64,000 nucleotides of DNA from Citricoccus sp. K5 (GCF_902506195.1 NZ_LR732819.1:1-64000), one strand, 5' to 3'. Numbered from the stretch's first letter, positions 24,355-32,553 are shown. The notes: generated from the letters alone by a model not told the origin. A program made the numbers and translations.

Positions 24355-25833
24355 TCAGTAGGGGGAGAGGGACCAATCCATCTCTGTGTCGGGGACCAGT
24401 TCATCCAGGTCTTGCGGGCCGCCGGTGAGCGGGCGCAGGAGTAGCTGGTTGACTGCCTGGGTCATGCCGTCGATCGTGTCGTCGTGGGCGGCGTTCGGGA
24501 AGTTGAGGGCCTCGTCCCGGAGGTCCTGGACGTTGGACAGCAGGGCCGCGGCTGGCAGGTGGATGTTCTTGGCGTGCGCGAACGGGCTGATGGCGTTGGC
24601 GCGGGCCACCTTGCCGCCCTCGGGTTCCACCGGGATTATCCCGGGGATGGACTGGGACAGACTGTTGATCACCGCGGGGCCGTTCGCTTTGTCCTCGATG
24701 AACTTCGCGCCGGCCTGTGGCCACTTCGCGGTCATGTCCTTCACGGCCTGGAGGGTTCGGTTGAAGTCCATGCGGCCACGGATCTGGTCCAGCAGGTACA
24801 CGTCGGCTCCGACTCGCAACCAGACCTGTCCGACTACGAAGTCCGACCGGTCGCCGCCCTTGAATGCGAGGTCCCACGACTGGATGAGCTCGTGGTCTTC
24901 ACGGTCGATTCCGGGGACGGTTCGGCGCCCGTCGTCGTGCTGCACCCAGATGGGCGTGTCGTAGGTCGGCCAGTCGGTGGGGAAGATCCCACCCTCAGCC
25001 GGGGAAGGCCGGCCCTGGTAGAGACTGGCCCAGGTGACGGGGCCGGATGAGCGCTTGCGGGCTTCCCACTGGGCGGTGGTGCGGCCACGGGCGGAGATCA
25101 TGAACTCGTCAGGATCACGGCCGAGGGGGTCGTTGTCGCCTTCGGCTTGGGCTGGGATGTTGAGGAACTCCCACACGTCCGGCTCATCGTCGAGGAGCTT
25201 CCCTGCGAGGTCGTTCTCGGACCAGCGGGTCAAGATGAGGATGACCGGGGCGCCGGGGGCGAGGCGGGTCAGGACGGTGTCGGTCCACCATGTCCAGGTC
25301 TTCTCCTGGATGGTGGGGGAGTCGGCCTGCTCGCGGCCCTTCACGGGGTCGTCGATGATCATGAGGTCCACGGGGCGGCCGGTCATGGCCCCACCGACAC
25401 CAGCAGTGAAGACGCCGCCCTCTTGGTTGGCCAGCTGCCATTCGGCCTGTGAGGCCAGGTCGGGGCGGACGCGGAGGCCCAGCCGGTCGGTGTACTGGTT
25501 GAGGTCGTCGCGGATGACGCGGCCCCAGCGGCGGGCGATGTTGGCCTCGTAGGAGGCGATGGCCACGCGCAGATCGGGGTTCTGGGTCAGGGCCCAGAGG
25601 GGGAAGCGGCGGGAGCCGAGCTGGCTCTTGCCCTCCTGGGGTGGCATGGAGATGATGAGCCGGCCGTCCGGCTTGTTCATGGTCTCCACGAGGCGCTGGT
25701 TGATGAGGTCCAGTGCTGGGGTGCGGACCACTCGAGGGTCGAGGGCGGTGGCCATGTCCAAGGGGCTGGCGTACTCGGGCGCCGTCTTCTCGAACTTCTG
25801 GGCCGCCAGCTCCCACACGGATGCCGCTGCCAT
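24355..25833 (-). CDS. terL: Large terminase subunit
   Basis: A 492-residue packaging motor. ATPase domain: Walker A-like PPQEGKS at 64-70 and Walker B LMIIDD at 157-162, with coupling motif LILTRW near 198-204. Nuclease domain: first acidic residue D321 in QSWDLAFKGG, and HDDTIDGM near the C-terminus. ATG at 25833 has GGAGG seven bases upstream; longer readings cross the intergenic region. It drives DNA into the prohead through the portal encoded next. Confidence 0.93.
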   Translation of the reverse strand: MAAASVWELAAQKFEKTAPEYASPLDMATALDPRVVRTPALDLINQRLVETMNKPDGRLIISMPPQEGKSQLGSRRFPLWALTQNPDLRVAIASYEANIARRWGRVIRDDLNQYTDRLGLRVRPDLASQAEWQLANQEGGVFTAGVGGAMTGRPVDLMIIDDPVKGREQADSPTIQEKTWTWWTDTVLTRLAPGAPVILILTRWSENDLAGKLLDDEPDVWEFLNIPAQAEGDNDPLGRDPDEFMISARGRTTAQWEARKRSSGPVTWASLYQGRPSPAEGGIFPTDWPTYDTPIWVQHDDGRRTVPGIDREDHELIQSWDLAFKGGDRSDFVVGQVWLRVGADVYLLDQIRGRMDFNRTLQAVKDMTAKWPQAGAKFIEDKANGPAVINSLSQSIPGIIPVEPEGGKVARANAISPFAHAKNIHLPAAALLSNVQDLRDEALNFPNAAHDDTIDGMTQAVNQLLLRPLTGGPQDLDELVPDTEMDWSLSPY

Positions 25834-26172
25834 GGTGCGGCCTCCGTCCTCCGATCCTCGGTGTTGAAGTTGGTTGACAGTGGCGGGCCCGCCGGCGTCC
25901 CAGCGTTTGGGGTAGCCCGTTCGCACCTTGACGCATATGCATTGCGTCCGGGTCGCCCCCTGCCAGACAACGGGGCTGTTGAAGTGTTCACGGTGTGTTC
26001 TAGCTGCCGGCGGTTCTCGTCGATGCTCGGTCCGGGCTGTCCACACCGTGAAGTGGGGGCCGATGGTGGGGAGTATCTAGCGCGAACAGGACCCTCAACC
26101 CACCACCGGCGGTCTTTGTGGGGACGGCAAACGTCCCTGCTGTTACCCAACTATACAGCAATCACGCCTCAA
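25834..26172. other. 339-base non-coding region ahead of the large terminase
   Basis: I find no convincing gene here. Reading leftward it contains TTGAGGT and TTGAGGC 11 bases apart (26166-26183), a good -10 element TATAGT (26150-26155) and a small hairpin GGGACG/CGTCCC (26121-26137) in the presumed leader. It could hold a late promoter and possibly the packaging site, since it lies next to the terminase gene. Confidence 0.45.
26150..26155 (-). promoter_or_regulatory. Candidate -10 element of a late promoter
   Basis: TATAGT matches five of six consensus bases, upstream of the large terminase. No good -35 lies 16-18 bases away, but two TTGAGG motifs are nearby and could bind an activator. Weakly supported. 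Confidence 0.3.
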
Positions 26173-26808
26173 CTACACCTCAATGAGTGCTTCTGGGTCG
26201 CGTGTCGGGTGGAGGGCGGCGACGATGGCGGCTGGCGTGTAGAGCGCGGTCCCGGTGTGGTCCCTGCCGTTGGGGTGGAGCTTGCCGCGGGCGGCCCACA
26301 TGCCCACTCGCTTCTTGTCGACGTAGATGCCGTACCTGGCGAGCCAGGCGGTGGCGGTGCCGACGAGCATGGGCACGTAGGCGCCTTCTTGCTTGACCCG
26401 GTGGCGGACGCCAGCGAGGTCCGGCGCCGTCTCCTTCTCTCCTTCGACCATGTCCACGGCCATCTGCACGCGGGCTTGCACCCAGTGGTGCCACCATCCC
26501 GGGTTCTCGACTTGGGACCAGTCCGCGGCGGTCAGCTGCCGCCATGCTCGGAGGTCTTGGAGGATGGCCAGGGCGGTGAGGTTCATGGGTTCGGTGGGGC
26601 CGTAGGCGGGCCGGGTGGTGGCTTCGGTGCGGAGTAGCTGGGGGGCCATCTCCCGACGGCTGATGGCCAGTAGTCCATCAGATACAGACCAGCCCCGCTC
26701 GACTGCCCGCACGATGTCGTCCACGCAGTCCCAGCACATGAGGGTCGACGGGGCGGGGCGGGCGCACCCGGTCTCGCACAGGTGGATCTCGGTCTCGGTC
26801 ATGGTCAT
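26173..26808 (-). CDS. Zinc-finger plus HTH DNA-binding protein
   Basis: A 211-residue protein. The N-terminus has C11...C15...C25-x-x-C28, a likely zinc site. The C-terminal ~60 residues (ATAWLARYGIYVDKKRVGMWAARGKL) look like a MerR-type helix-turn-helix. It overlaps the previous gene by ATGA and is the last gene before the terminase gap. A role in packaging recognition or late regulation is possible but not shown. Confidence 0.68.
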   Translation of the reverse strand: MTMTETEIHLCETGCARPAPSTLMCWDCVDDIVRAVERGWSVSDGLLAISRREMAPQLLRTEATTRPAYGPTEPMNLTALAILQDLRAWRQLTAADWSQVENPGWWHHWVQARVQMAVDMVEGEKETAPDLAGVRHRVKQEGAYVPMLVGTATAWLARYGIYVDKKRVGMWAARGKLHPNGRDHTGTALYTPAAIVAALHPTRDPEALIEV

Positions 26809-27098
26809 CCTCGAATCGTGGGTGCGTCAGGGTGTCCGGTGCCGCCGGGCTGGCAGCGAGACTCGTGCCAGATGGGTAGGGAGCAGTCATCCAGGTGGTA
26901 ACCGAAGGTCTCGCCCCAGGGCCGCATGGACCACGACGGGGATCCACACTGGCCGCACTGACCCATGTCCTCGTTCGGCCCCTCGGGGCCGCGGTGTGGT
27001 GCCTTGGAGCAGTCGGACGGGGCGCACAGGTACGGCCAGAATGAGCTCGCTCTCAGTGCTTCGGCGTGTGCCTGCAAACGTTCCTTGGCAGTGGTCAT
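26805..27098 (-). CDS. Small Cys-rich phage protein
   Basis: A 97-residue protein with about seven Cys, including C-G-Q-C and paired outer Cys, consistent with zinc binding. ATGA overlaps at both ends place it in the coupled operon. Function unknown. Confidence 0.65.
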   Translation of the reverse strand: MTTAKERLQAHAEALRASSFWPYLCAPSDCSKAPHRGPEGPNEDMGQCGQCGSPSWSMRPWGETFGYHLDDCSLPIWHESRCQPGGTGHPDAPTIRG

Positions 27099-27337
27099 AC
27101 GGCCCGTCCTTCCCAGTCGTCGGGGGTTAGGTCGTCCCAGTCCTTGAGGGAGTGCCCGGCGAAGATGACCCGGTCGAAGGCGGCGACGTCCACGCGGGCT
27201 TCGTCCAGCAACTTCTGCCAGATCCGGACGGTGCCGTGATCTGTGACGAGTGTGCTCCCATTGCGGAGGTCCCGCACCTCGGTGTAGGCGCGGCCGTCGC
27301 GGATGGTCAGGCCGGCGCGTGCCTTTCGCTGTCTCAT
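27095..27337 (-). CDS. Small phage protein
   Basis: An 80-residue protein. The ATG at 27337 overlaps the small terminase stop (ATGA), so the much longer Arg/Pro-rich reading upstream is a shadow. The C-terminus is acidic (DDLTPDDWEG). No family recognised. Confidence 0.68.
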   Translation of the reverse strand: MRQRKARAGLTIRDGRAYTEVRDLRNGSTLVTDHGTVRIWQKLLDEARVDVAAFDRVIFAGHSLKDWDDLTPDDWEGRAV

Positions 27338-28005
27338 GCGGTCCTGCCTTCGAGTGCCCGTAGTGCCTGAGGCACGATGGTGGGGACGAGCTGCTGTTGC
27401 TCGGTGGTGAGCTGCAATGCGGTGAGGATGGAGTTGATGGCTCCGACGAAGATCAGCGCTTCGGCTTCGCGGATATCCAACTGGCGTTGTTCGACGCCCG
27501 CCTTGAGCGCGGCGGACGCGTACCGGGCGAGTTGGTCTTCGGCGGTGTGGAGCCAGCGCACGTAGATGTTCAGGTCCGACGACTCTGTGGTCTTGTCGAT
27601 GGGGCCGTCGGGTCCGACGCCGAATTCGTGGCCGGTGACGCCCCAGACGAGGGGCGTGGTGCCGCCGGGGTTGTTGCCCGCTTGGATGTGGTCGACTTGC
27701 ATGCGGAGCCAGGCGACTTCCCGGTACTTGTCGGACACGAGCCGTAGGAGGGCTTCGGCGGGGTTGATGTTCTCGGCCTCGGAGTCGTAGCCGAGGTTCC
27801 GGAGGGCACGGCCGGCCTTCTCCGTGGTGACCCGGGCTTTGGCCTTCCCCTTCGCCTGTGGCGTGTTCCCGCCATGCCGCCGGCACCGAGTGGCACCCTT
27901 CGCTGGGGATGCACCGCATGGGTTGCCGTCCTTCTTCTTAGCCCCACAGATCGGCCGCCCGTTCTCCGCCGTCTGGCCGGGGGTGTAGGGGTCAGGCTCG
28001 GTCAT
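27334..28005 (-). CDS. Small terminase-like protein
   Basis: A 223-residue protein. The N-terminus has a C...C...C..H cluster (ICGAKKKDGNPCG, RCRRHGG) followed by a basic segment, as seen in small terminase proteins of many actinophages; the rest is helical and suited to oligomerise. The ATG at 28005 has AAAGGAG nine bases upstream. It would recognise phage DNA and hand it to the large subunit, four genes downstream. Confidence 0.75.
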   Translation of the reverse strand: MTEPDPYTPGQTAENGRPICGAKKKDGNPCGASPAKGATRCRRHGGNTPQAKGKAKARVTTEKAGRALRNLGYDSEAENINPAEALLRLVSDKYREVAWLRMQVDHIQAGNNPGGTTPLVWGVTGHEFGVGPDGPIDKTTESSDLNIYVRWLHTAEDQLARYASAALKAGVEQRQLDIREAEALIFVGAINSILTALQLTTEQQQLVPTIVPQALRALEGRTA

Positions 28006-28633
28006 ACGGCTGTGCTCCTTTCGCCAGCATTCGTTCAACGTCGTCCAGCAATGCTTGAGCGTTGGCTTCCTTGTTCCAAGACAACTGCCAAGCCTGAACA
28101 CCCACGACGAGTGCCACAGCGGCGCTTATCCACGCCATGTGGTCCTGTCGGCCCCGGGGTATCTCTGGAAACGCCTTCACGATGGCTGACTCAGCTCGGT
28201 ATAAAGGAAAGGTGGCCTTGAACTCGCTTCTATGGAGCATCCGCCAGATGTCGCCCGCGACTTGCAAGTCCCGCTCCAAGTTCCCATGAGATTGGACTTG
28301 ATCACGGGCGGCGCGCTGTTTCGTCTCGTCGGGGCGAGTTCCCGAACCTTCAAGCCAGGCCACGTCGCTTTTGCTCATGGGCTCGGTCATTGCGTATCTC
28401 CGGAGCAGGTCGAGATACTTGGCCAGCGCTTCAACTTGCCGCCCCCAGGTCTGGTCCTCTACTTGCTCCGCGGCGGCCTTGGCGGTGGCCTTCTCCTGAT
28501 CGCGCATGATGCCGAGCGACTTTGCAGAGGCTCGCCATGCGAGTAACGCGAAGAGCGCCAACAGCAGAGTGAAGAGTGCGGTTCCGGCGGTGCCAATCAT
28601 GGTCCAGAGAAGGAGGGTTTGCTCGGTGGTCAT
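27992..28633 (-). CDS. Two-span membrane protein, accessory
   Basis: A 213-residue protein with one N-terminal membrane span (~10-33), a long charged helical domain on one side of the membrane, and a second hydrophobic segment (~172-190). The end overlaps the small terminase start by 14 bases. It is lower in GC than its downstream neighbours. With 28786-29508 and 29601-30059 it forms a block of three membrane proteins that looks like inserted cargo; superinfection exclusion is a guess. Confidence 0.65.
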   Translation of the reverse strand: MTTEQTLLLWTMIGTAGTALFTLLLALFALLAWRASAKSLGIMRDQEKATAKAAAEQVEDQTWGRQVEALAKYLDLLRRYAMTEPMSKSDVAWLEGSGTRPDETKQRAARDQVQSHGNLERDLQVAGDIWRMLHRSEFKATFPLYRAESAIVKAFPEIPRGRQDHMAWISAAVALVVGVQAWQLSWNKEANAQALLDDVERMLAKGAQPYDRA

Positions 28634-28785
28634 GTGCCTGCACCTTGACTCTCCGACGCGACAAACGCACAGCTTGGCCTTTCTCCAACCAATTTCTGGC
28701 TGGGCGGGGTCCTCCCATAATTGATCAAGTTTGCACACACTTCCTCGGGTCGCTTCTTACGGGTCGATTCCGTTTGGATTCCGTC

Positions 28786-29508
28786 TCAGAGGCGTAGCTG
28801 ATTGATTGATTGCACGATCTCGGCGAGCTTCTTCGCAGTTACACCGTCTTCGGAGGAAACAGTCCTGCCAGACCATCCGAGTGGCGTCATGCCAAGTACG
28901 TCGGCGTCCAGCAAGTACTCGTCCGTGTACTCCTTGAACTTCTTCTTCTTGGCGTTGCGGTCATCGGTGTAGGCCAGTTGGATACTCGTGGGGTCCACGA
29001 AGCCTTCTGCTCCGTGACCGTTTCTCTTCCGGCCCGGGTTGAGGTTCCACATAACTCGGATGTGCGTCTCGGGCGGGAGCGTGAGGTATTCCTTGAACAT
29101 CTCTCGGACGTGGTCGACTAGCATGTCGCCCTCGACGTTCGGCCACTTTTTGAGATCGAGCTTCAATTCTCGTGCTGTGGACTTCCCGGTGTTCGCGATG
29201 ACAAGATCCCAGGACGCTCCGGCCACGCTGGGCTCGAGCCGGGCGTGGACATACGGGCGAGTCTGCGCGTGGCTATCACGCTTCATTTGTCTCAGCGTGC
29301 GCCACGCAGCCACAAAGGTGAGAATGGCACCCCCGACCAACAGCAGAGTCGCACCGGCGGTCCACCACGCTGCGTGCATCGCAGCTTCGGCGATGGACTC
29401 CGGTTCTCCCAACACTTCTGAGATGAGATCGAGGTGGTCATTCATGCGCTCGAGTTCGGTGACGCCCTCTTCGAGCTCAGGGCGGGGTGCGGGCGATGGT
29501 GTAGTCAT
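28786..29508 (-). CDS. Membrane-anchored protein with beta-rich domain, accessory
   Basis: A 240-residue protein with a single span at about 47-69, a short N-terminal segment, and a C-terminal domain (residues ~85-200) whose strands resemble the generic membrane-anchored Ig-like domain of many small bacterial proteins (LDLVIANTGKSTAREL-type region). No ribosome site precedes the ATG. It is divergent from 29601 and shares its promoter region. Function unknown. Confidence 0.65.
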   Translation of the reverse strand: MTTPSPAPRPELEEGVTELERMNDHLDLISEVLGEPESIAEAAMHAAWWTAGATLLLVGGAILTFVAAWRTLRQMKRDSHAQTRPYVHARLEPSVAGASWDLVIANTGKSTARELKLDLKKWPNVEGDMLVDHVREMFKEYLTLPPETHIRVMWNLNPGRKRNGHGAEGFVDPTSIQLAYTDDRNAKKKKFKEYTDEYLLDADVLGMTPLGWSGRTVSSEDGVTAKKLAEIVQSINQLRL

Positions 29509-29541
29509 GCGCTTGATCCTAGGGATTCGCAGCTGGGGGAC

Positions 29542-29569
29542 TTGGTAACTCTCGTCGCCGGGTTAGAGT
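29542..29569 (+). promoter_or_regulatory. Candidate promoter for the plus-strand membrane gene
   Basis: TTGGTA (29542-29547) and TAGAGT (29564-29569) are 16 bases apart, each matching four of six sigma-70 consensus bases, 31 bases ahead of the TTG start at 29601. Confidence 0.45.
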
Positions 29570-29600
29570 TTTGCTTGATTTCTATCCTCAGGAGTGATCG

Positions 29601-30059
29601 TTGGATATTGGTTCGTGGTTGCCCACCCTGTTGCCTGCCGTCCCGGCCATTCTTGCCTACGGGGGAAGCGCTTTTTTTATGCGCCGGAACCGGAGTATGA
29701 GTGACTTGGAGAAGCTTGTTGACCTCCGTGACAAACTTCCAGAGGACAGTGTTGAGCGAGAGCATCTGAATAAGGCACTCGAATACAGGTCGGACCAACT
29801 GAGCTTGCAGCTGCGGCGCCGGGTGGATGGCGCCGGTGTCGCGGCCATGTGGTTTATCGGTGTGATCCTGTTTGTCGGTCTCTATTTCTCTTGGTTCTGG
29901 GTGATAGAGACAGGTATCTGGGTTGCATGGATCGTGGCCGTCCTGGCAACGGCGATTGTTCCGACCATTATGTTGGCTGGCGTACCCAGCATGTTCGAGA
30001 AGCATGATGACGGCCATGGACCTGAAGCGTCCGCTACTTCGTCGGCAAGTAAGCGTTGA
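29601..30059 (+). CDS. Three-span membrane protein, plus-strand cargo
   Basis: A 152-residue protein starting at TTG with AGGAG seven bases upstream. Membrane spans lie near 8-27, 80-100 and 104-126; between the first two is a charged helical loop. It is the only plus-strand gene in this part of the leftward operon and has its own promoter candidate. It is therefore likely to be expressed in the lysogen. It covers the end of a disrupted minus-strand gene (30113). Function unknown. Confidence 0.7.
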   Translation: MDIGSWLPTLLPAVPAILAYGGSAFFMRRNRSMSDLEKLVDLRDKLPEDSVEREHLNKALEYRSDQLSLQLRRRVDGAGVAAMWFIGVILFVGLYFSWFWVIETGIWVAWIVAVLATAIVPTIMLAGVPSMFEKHDDGHGPEASATSSASKR

Positions 30060-30113
30060 CACCGGCGCGGCCTTCCCTTCGGCCAGTAGTACGCCCGTGT
30101 AGGTGGTGATCAT
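30060..30113 (-). pseudogene. Start of a minus-strand gene cut off by inserted cargo
   Basis: ATG at 30113 overlaps the upstream stop (ATGA) and has AGGAG six bases upstream, the normal signals of this operon. The reading frame (MITTYTGVLLAEGKAAPVS...) looks genuine only for about 18 codons, then runs antisense to the plus-strand membrane gene. The original gene was probably truncated when that gene arrived. Confidence 0.5.
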
Positions 30114-30223
30114 CGTTGGCTCCTGGTGATGCGACGGTAGATGTATTCGAGGGCGGCGATCATGAGGCCGCCGACGACGGCGTATCCGGTGGCGATGAGT
30201 AGGCCGAATGCGAGGGGGCTCAT
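30110..30223 (-). CDS. 37-residue membrane protein
   Basis: Residues ~3-26 form one membrane span (LAFGLLIATGYAVVGGLMIAAL), with a basic C-terminus. GAGGAG lies eight bases ahead of the ATG, and ATGA overlaps join both neighbours. Too short for a family assignment. Confidence 0.68.
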   Translation of the reverse strand: MSPLAFGLLIATGYAVVGGLMIAALEYIYRRITRSQR

Positions 30224-30441
30224 GGGGTGAGCTCCTCTTCTGGTTCTGGCCACAGGATTGACTCGCCGTTCTGGTACCAGAGAGCGCCGCACTTGTGGCA
30301 CTGGTAGACCATCTGCTCGTCGTCCCGCTCTTGCACCCATTTGGGGGCCATGGTCAGCGCAACGATTCCGGTCGTGCATCCACGGGCCACGCACTGGTAT
30401 CTGCCAGTCAGCTTGTCGATGATCTTCCCGGCGTTGCTCAT
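30220..30441 (-). CDS. Small zinc-ribbon protein
   Basis: A 73-residue protein with C17...C22 and a CHKCG pair near residue 50, a zinc-ribbon pattern. The ATG at 30441 overlaps the preceding stop by ATGA, excluding the longer Arg-rich reading. Confidence 0.68.
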   Translation of the reverse strand: MSNAGKIIDKLTGRYQCVARGCTTGIVALTMAPKWVQERDDEQMVYQCHKCGALWYQNGESILWPEPEEELTP

Positions 30442-30662
30442 GCGGTCACCTCGTGGCGTGCGCACGTCGGGTCGGGGACGGCCACGGTTGCCGGGGTCGT
30501 CACGTCGCGGATGCAGGTGCACACAGCGGGGGCGTGGCAGTGGCAGGCGCAGGTCTCGCAACCACCGTGGACACCGGCCCTGCAGTCGAGGGTGGTGTAG
30601 TCCTTGGGTTCGAGGGTGGCGACCAGCTTGTCGAGGAACGCGGCGATACTCGGGCGGTTCAT
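30438..30662 (-). CDS. Small Cys-rich protein
   Basis: A 74-residue protein with a dense block of six Cys and two His in residues 27-50 (CETCACHCHA, CTC). It probably binds metal. ATGA overlaps at both ends. Confidence 0.66.
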   Translation of the reverse strand: MNRPSIAAFLDKLVATLEPKDYTTLDCRAGVHGGCETCACHCHAPAVCTCIRDVTTPATVAVPDPTCARHEVTA

Positions 30663-30859
30663 GACCGGCCTCCCTCGAGGGAGTGGAGGATGCGGCGTCC
30701 GAAGCCGACGGCAGCGATGGCCAGGCCGACGAGGATGAGGGCCATCGCGGCGGTCATCCCCAGGACGGTGAGGACTAGGCCGAGGACTGCGAGACCTAGG
30801 CCGATGGCGGTGATCGTTGAGCCGGGCTTGTCGGTGTTCTGGTTCGTGGTGGTGCTCAT
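30659..30859 (-). CDS. Small two-span membrane protein
   Basis: A 66-residue protein with two close hydrophobic helices (~16-34, 36-54), a polar N-terminus and a basic C-terminus. Coupled by ATGA overlaps. No known role. Confidence 0.68.
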   Translation of the reverse strand: MSTTTNQNTDKPGSTITAIGLGLAVLGLVLTVLGMTAAMALILVGLAIAAVGFGRRILHSLEGGRS

Positions 30860-31326
30860 GTGTCGGCTCCGATCATGCGGGTGAGTTGTTCGTGGCGGCG
30901 GGTGAGGGCGGCCATTTTCTGGATGCGTGTGTCGGACATGAAGGCACGGCGCTGCTTGGTGATGCTGGGGTGGACCTGGCCCCCGATGGCGGCGCGGTCG
31001 TAGTCGGCTGGGCGGGGTGGGTCCAGCCGGTTGATTTCGGCTTCCACGCGGGCGAGCTCGGCCTTCCAGCCGGGCAGGTTCCGGGCCCGGTCGGCTGTGC
31101 GCTTCTCACGCTTCACGGCCTCCCGCTCCACATGCTTCTCCCACCGGCGCCGGGCCACTGTCTCGTGCCGCCCGCACAGGTAGCCGGGGGCGTCCCGGCC
31201 ACACCGGCGGTCGGACTTCTCGACCCACGCCACGCAGCCGAGGGCACTGGTCCAGTGGTTGAGGATGGGGTCCAAGGTTCCAAGGCCAACCATTTCGGCC
31301 AACTGCTCCGGGGTCGGGGTGGTCAT
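30856..31326 (-). CDS. Phage protein with N-terminal metal-binding motif
   Basis: A 156-residue protein. Residues ~31-55 contain C...C...C-G-R-H, a likely zinc site; the rest is basic and helical, suited to nucleic-acid binding. Coupled by ATGA overlaps to both neighbours. Confidence 0.65.
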   Translation of the reverse strand: MTTPTPEQLAEMVGLGTLDPILNHWTSALGCVAWVEKSDRRCGRDAPGYLCGRHETVARRRWEKHVEREAVKREKRTADRARNLPGWKAELARVEAEINRLDPPRPADYDRAAIGGQVHPSITKQRRAFMSDTRIQKMAALTRRHEQLTRMIGADT

Positions 31327-31610
31327 GCGAGGTATCCCTCCAAGTGCTCGATGAGGTCCCGCGCCATTTCGCGTTGGCCCTTCTTCTCCATGAGTACTTG
31401 CGCAACCGGGTATCGGCCGGTCAGTTCATCGAGGGGGGAGCCGAGGATGTCGGCGATCTTGACTGCCTTCTCGATCCCGACTGACCCTTCGTTCTCGATT
31501 CGAATGATCGCCTGGTGACCGCCGTAGCCGGCTCTCTCGGCAAGCTCGGTCAACGTCATGCCCAGTTCTTCGCGTCGCTCGCGCACGCGGTCGTCAAAGT
31601 GCTTGCTCAT
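31323..31610 (-). CDS. XRE-family HTH regulator
   Basis: A 95-residue protein with a Cro/CI-type helix-turn-helix at ~8-62 (RREELGMTLTELAERAGYGG...IIRIENE). The C-terminal helix may dimerise. ATGA overlap with the larger HTH protein upstream suggests the two act in the same switch, perhaps early-to-late control. Confidence 0.8.
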   Translation of the reverse strand: MSKHFDDRVRERREELGMTLTELAERAGYGGHQAIIRIENEGSVGIEKAVKIADILGSPLDELTGRYPVAQVLMEKKGQREMARDLIEHLEGYLA

Positions 31611-32122
31611 CGGTCGTCACCTGCCTCGACCTGCTCCTGCTCCCAGGCTTCGACGTCCTCGATGCGGTAGCGGACGTGTTTCCCGACCCGGAATCCCTTG
31701 GGGCCGGAGCCGTTGGTGCGCCATACGTAGAGAGTCTTCTCCGGGATGGCGAACCGTTCAGCCAAGTCCTGCAGCGAGAGGTGTTGCTTGGCGGAGACAG
31801 CGAGATTCATGTCAGCCAATAGGTCAACGAGTGACCGGAGATGGAAGTCAAAGCGGTCGCCGTCCGTGACCTGGATGCGATTGGGGTCTTGATCCGCAAC
31901 GCCAGCGAGGTGGTCCAGGGTGACGCCGAGGGTGGAGCAAAGGGCCGGCGATTCGTGGAGCCGCAGTTCACGGACTCCTGATTCGATCTTGGAGAGCGTG
32001 CCCTGTGAGATGGTCAAGCCGTTCTTGGCGAGTCGGATGCGGAACATGTCCTGGTTCAGTCCGAGCGTTTCGCGGGCCTTCCGGATTCGGGAGCCGATCG
32101 TGCCGGGGAGTGGGTTGGCCAT
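31607..32122 (-). CDS. Regulator with XRE HTH fused to an excisionase-type HTH
   Basis: A 171-residue protein with two DNA-binding domains: an XRE helix-turn-helix at ~10-70 (IRKARETLGLNQDMF, GTLSKIESG) and, after a linker, a MerR/excisionase-like winged helix at ~115-165 (LSLQDLAERFAIPEKTLYVWRTNG, ending DVEAWEQEQ). The ATG has AAGGAGG upstream. Paired TTGAGG motifs lie 56-84 bases ahead of it. It could control early/late timing or take part in excision. Confidence 0.8.
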   Translation of the reverse strand: MANPLPGTIGSRIRKARETLGLNQDMFRIRLAKNGLTISQGTLSKIESGVRELRLHESPALCSTLGVTLDHLAGVADQDPNRIQVTDGDRFDFHLRSLVDLLADMNLAVSAKQHLSLQDLAERFAIPEKTLYVWRTNGSGPKGFRVGKHVRYRIEDVEAWEQEQVEAGDDR

Positions 32123-32177
32123 GGTGGGCCTCCTTGATGTTGGTCGTGTTCGCGTACCGCAAGCCTACATCAACCAT

Positions 32178-32206
32178 GCCTCAATCCGGTAGTACCGACA
32201 CCTCAA
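32178..32206 (-). promoter_or_regulatory. Paired TTGAGG motifs ahead of the double-HTH regulator
   Basis: On the minus strand TTGAGGT (32200-32206) and TTGAGGC (32178-32184) are 22 bases apart, two helical turns. The same pair 11 bases apart occurs at 26166-26183, and an inverted pair occurs ahead of the repressor (41361-41386). Confidence 0.4.
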
Positions 32207-32553
32207 CCCTGTCCACGCAACTCAGCCAGCACCCGACCCGACGCAAGGTCAGCCGGCCGCCACACGTCGGCGTCTTCCCCAGCCGCCACGAGGTCTGCCA
32301 ACCACACCTTCTGGTCGGGGGACACCCGGCCCTTCGCCGTCTTCAACTCCCGCCACAGTGTCCGCCCCTGCCCCGGATGAACCAGCACCAAATCCGGGAA
32401 GCCTGCAGGTGAGCGTCGGGAATCGTGCACATGGAACCAGCGCCAGCCGAGCAGGGTGGCCATGTCGGTGATGGTGCCTTGGAGTTGCTTCTCGGTGAGG
32501 GTGTGGATGGGGTGTCCTGCGGGGAGTCGGCCGGTGGCGCTAAGGGTGGTCAT
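32203..32553 (-). CDS. VRR-NUC domain nuclease
   Basis: A small PD-(D/E)xK nuclease (116 residues from the ATG at 32553; a GTG at 32574 would add seven). The core reads GWRWFHVHDSRRSPAGFPDLVLV followed by LWRELKTAKGRVS, giving the D...E-x-K triad, and QxxWLxxLxxAG after it. Phage VRR-NUC proteins are thought to cut branched DNA during recombination or packaging. It overlaps the upstream gene's end. Confidence 0.88.
   Translation of the reverse strand: MTTLSATGRLPAGHPIHTLTEKQLQGTITDMATLLGWRWFHVHDSRRSPAGFPDLVLVHPGQGRTLWRELKTAKGRVSPDQKVWLADLVAAGEDADVWRPADLASGRVLAELRGQG

Noticed and set aside
29505-30113. 202-codon minus-strand gene
   Set aside because: Apart from the first ~18 codons it is antisense to the plus-strand membrane gene and low in coding quality; kept only as a truncated remnant.
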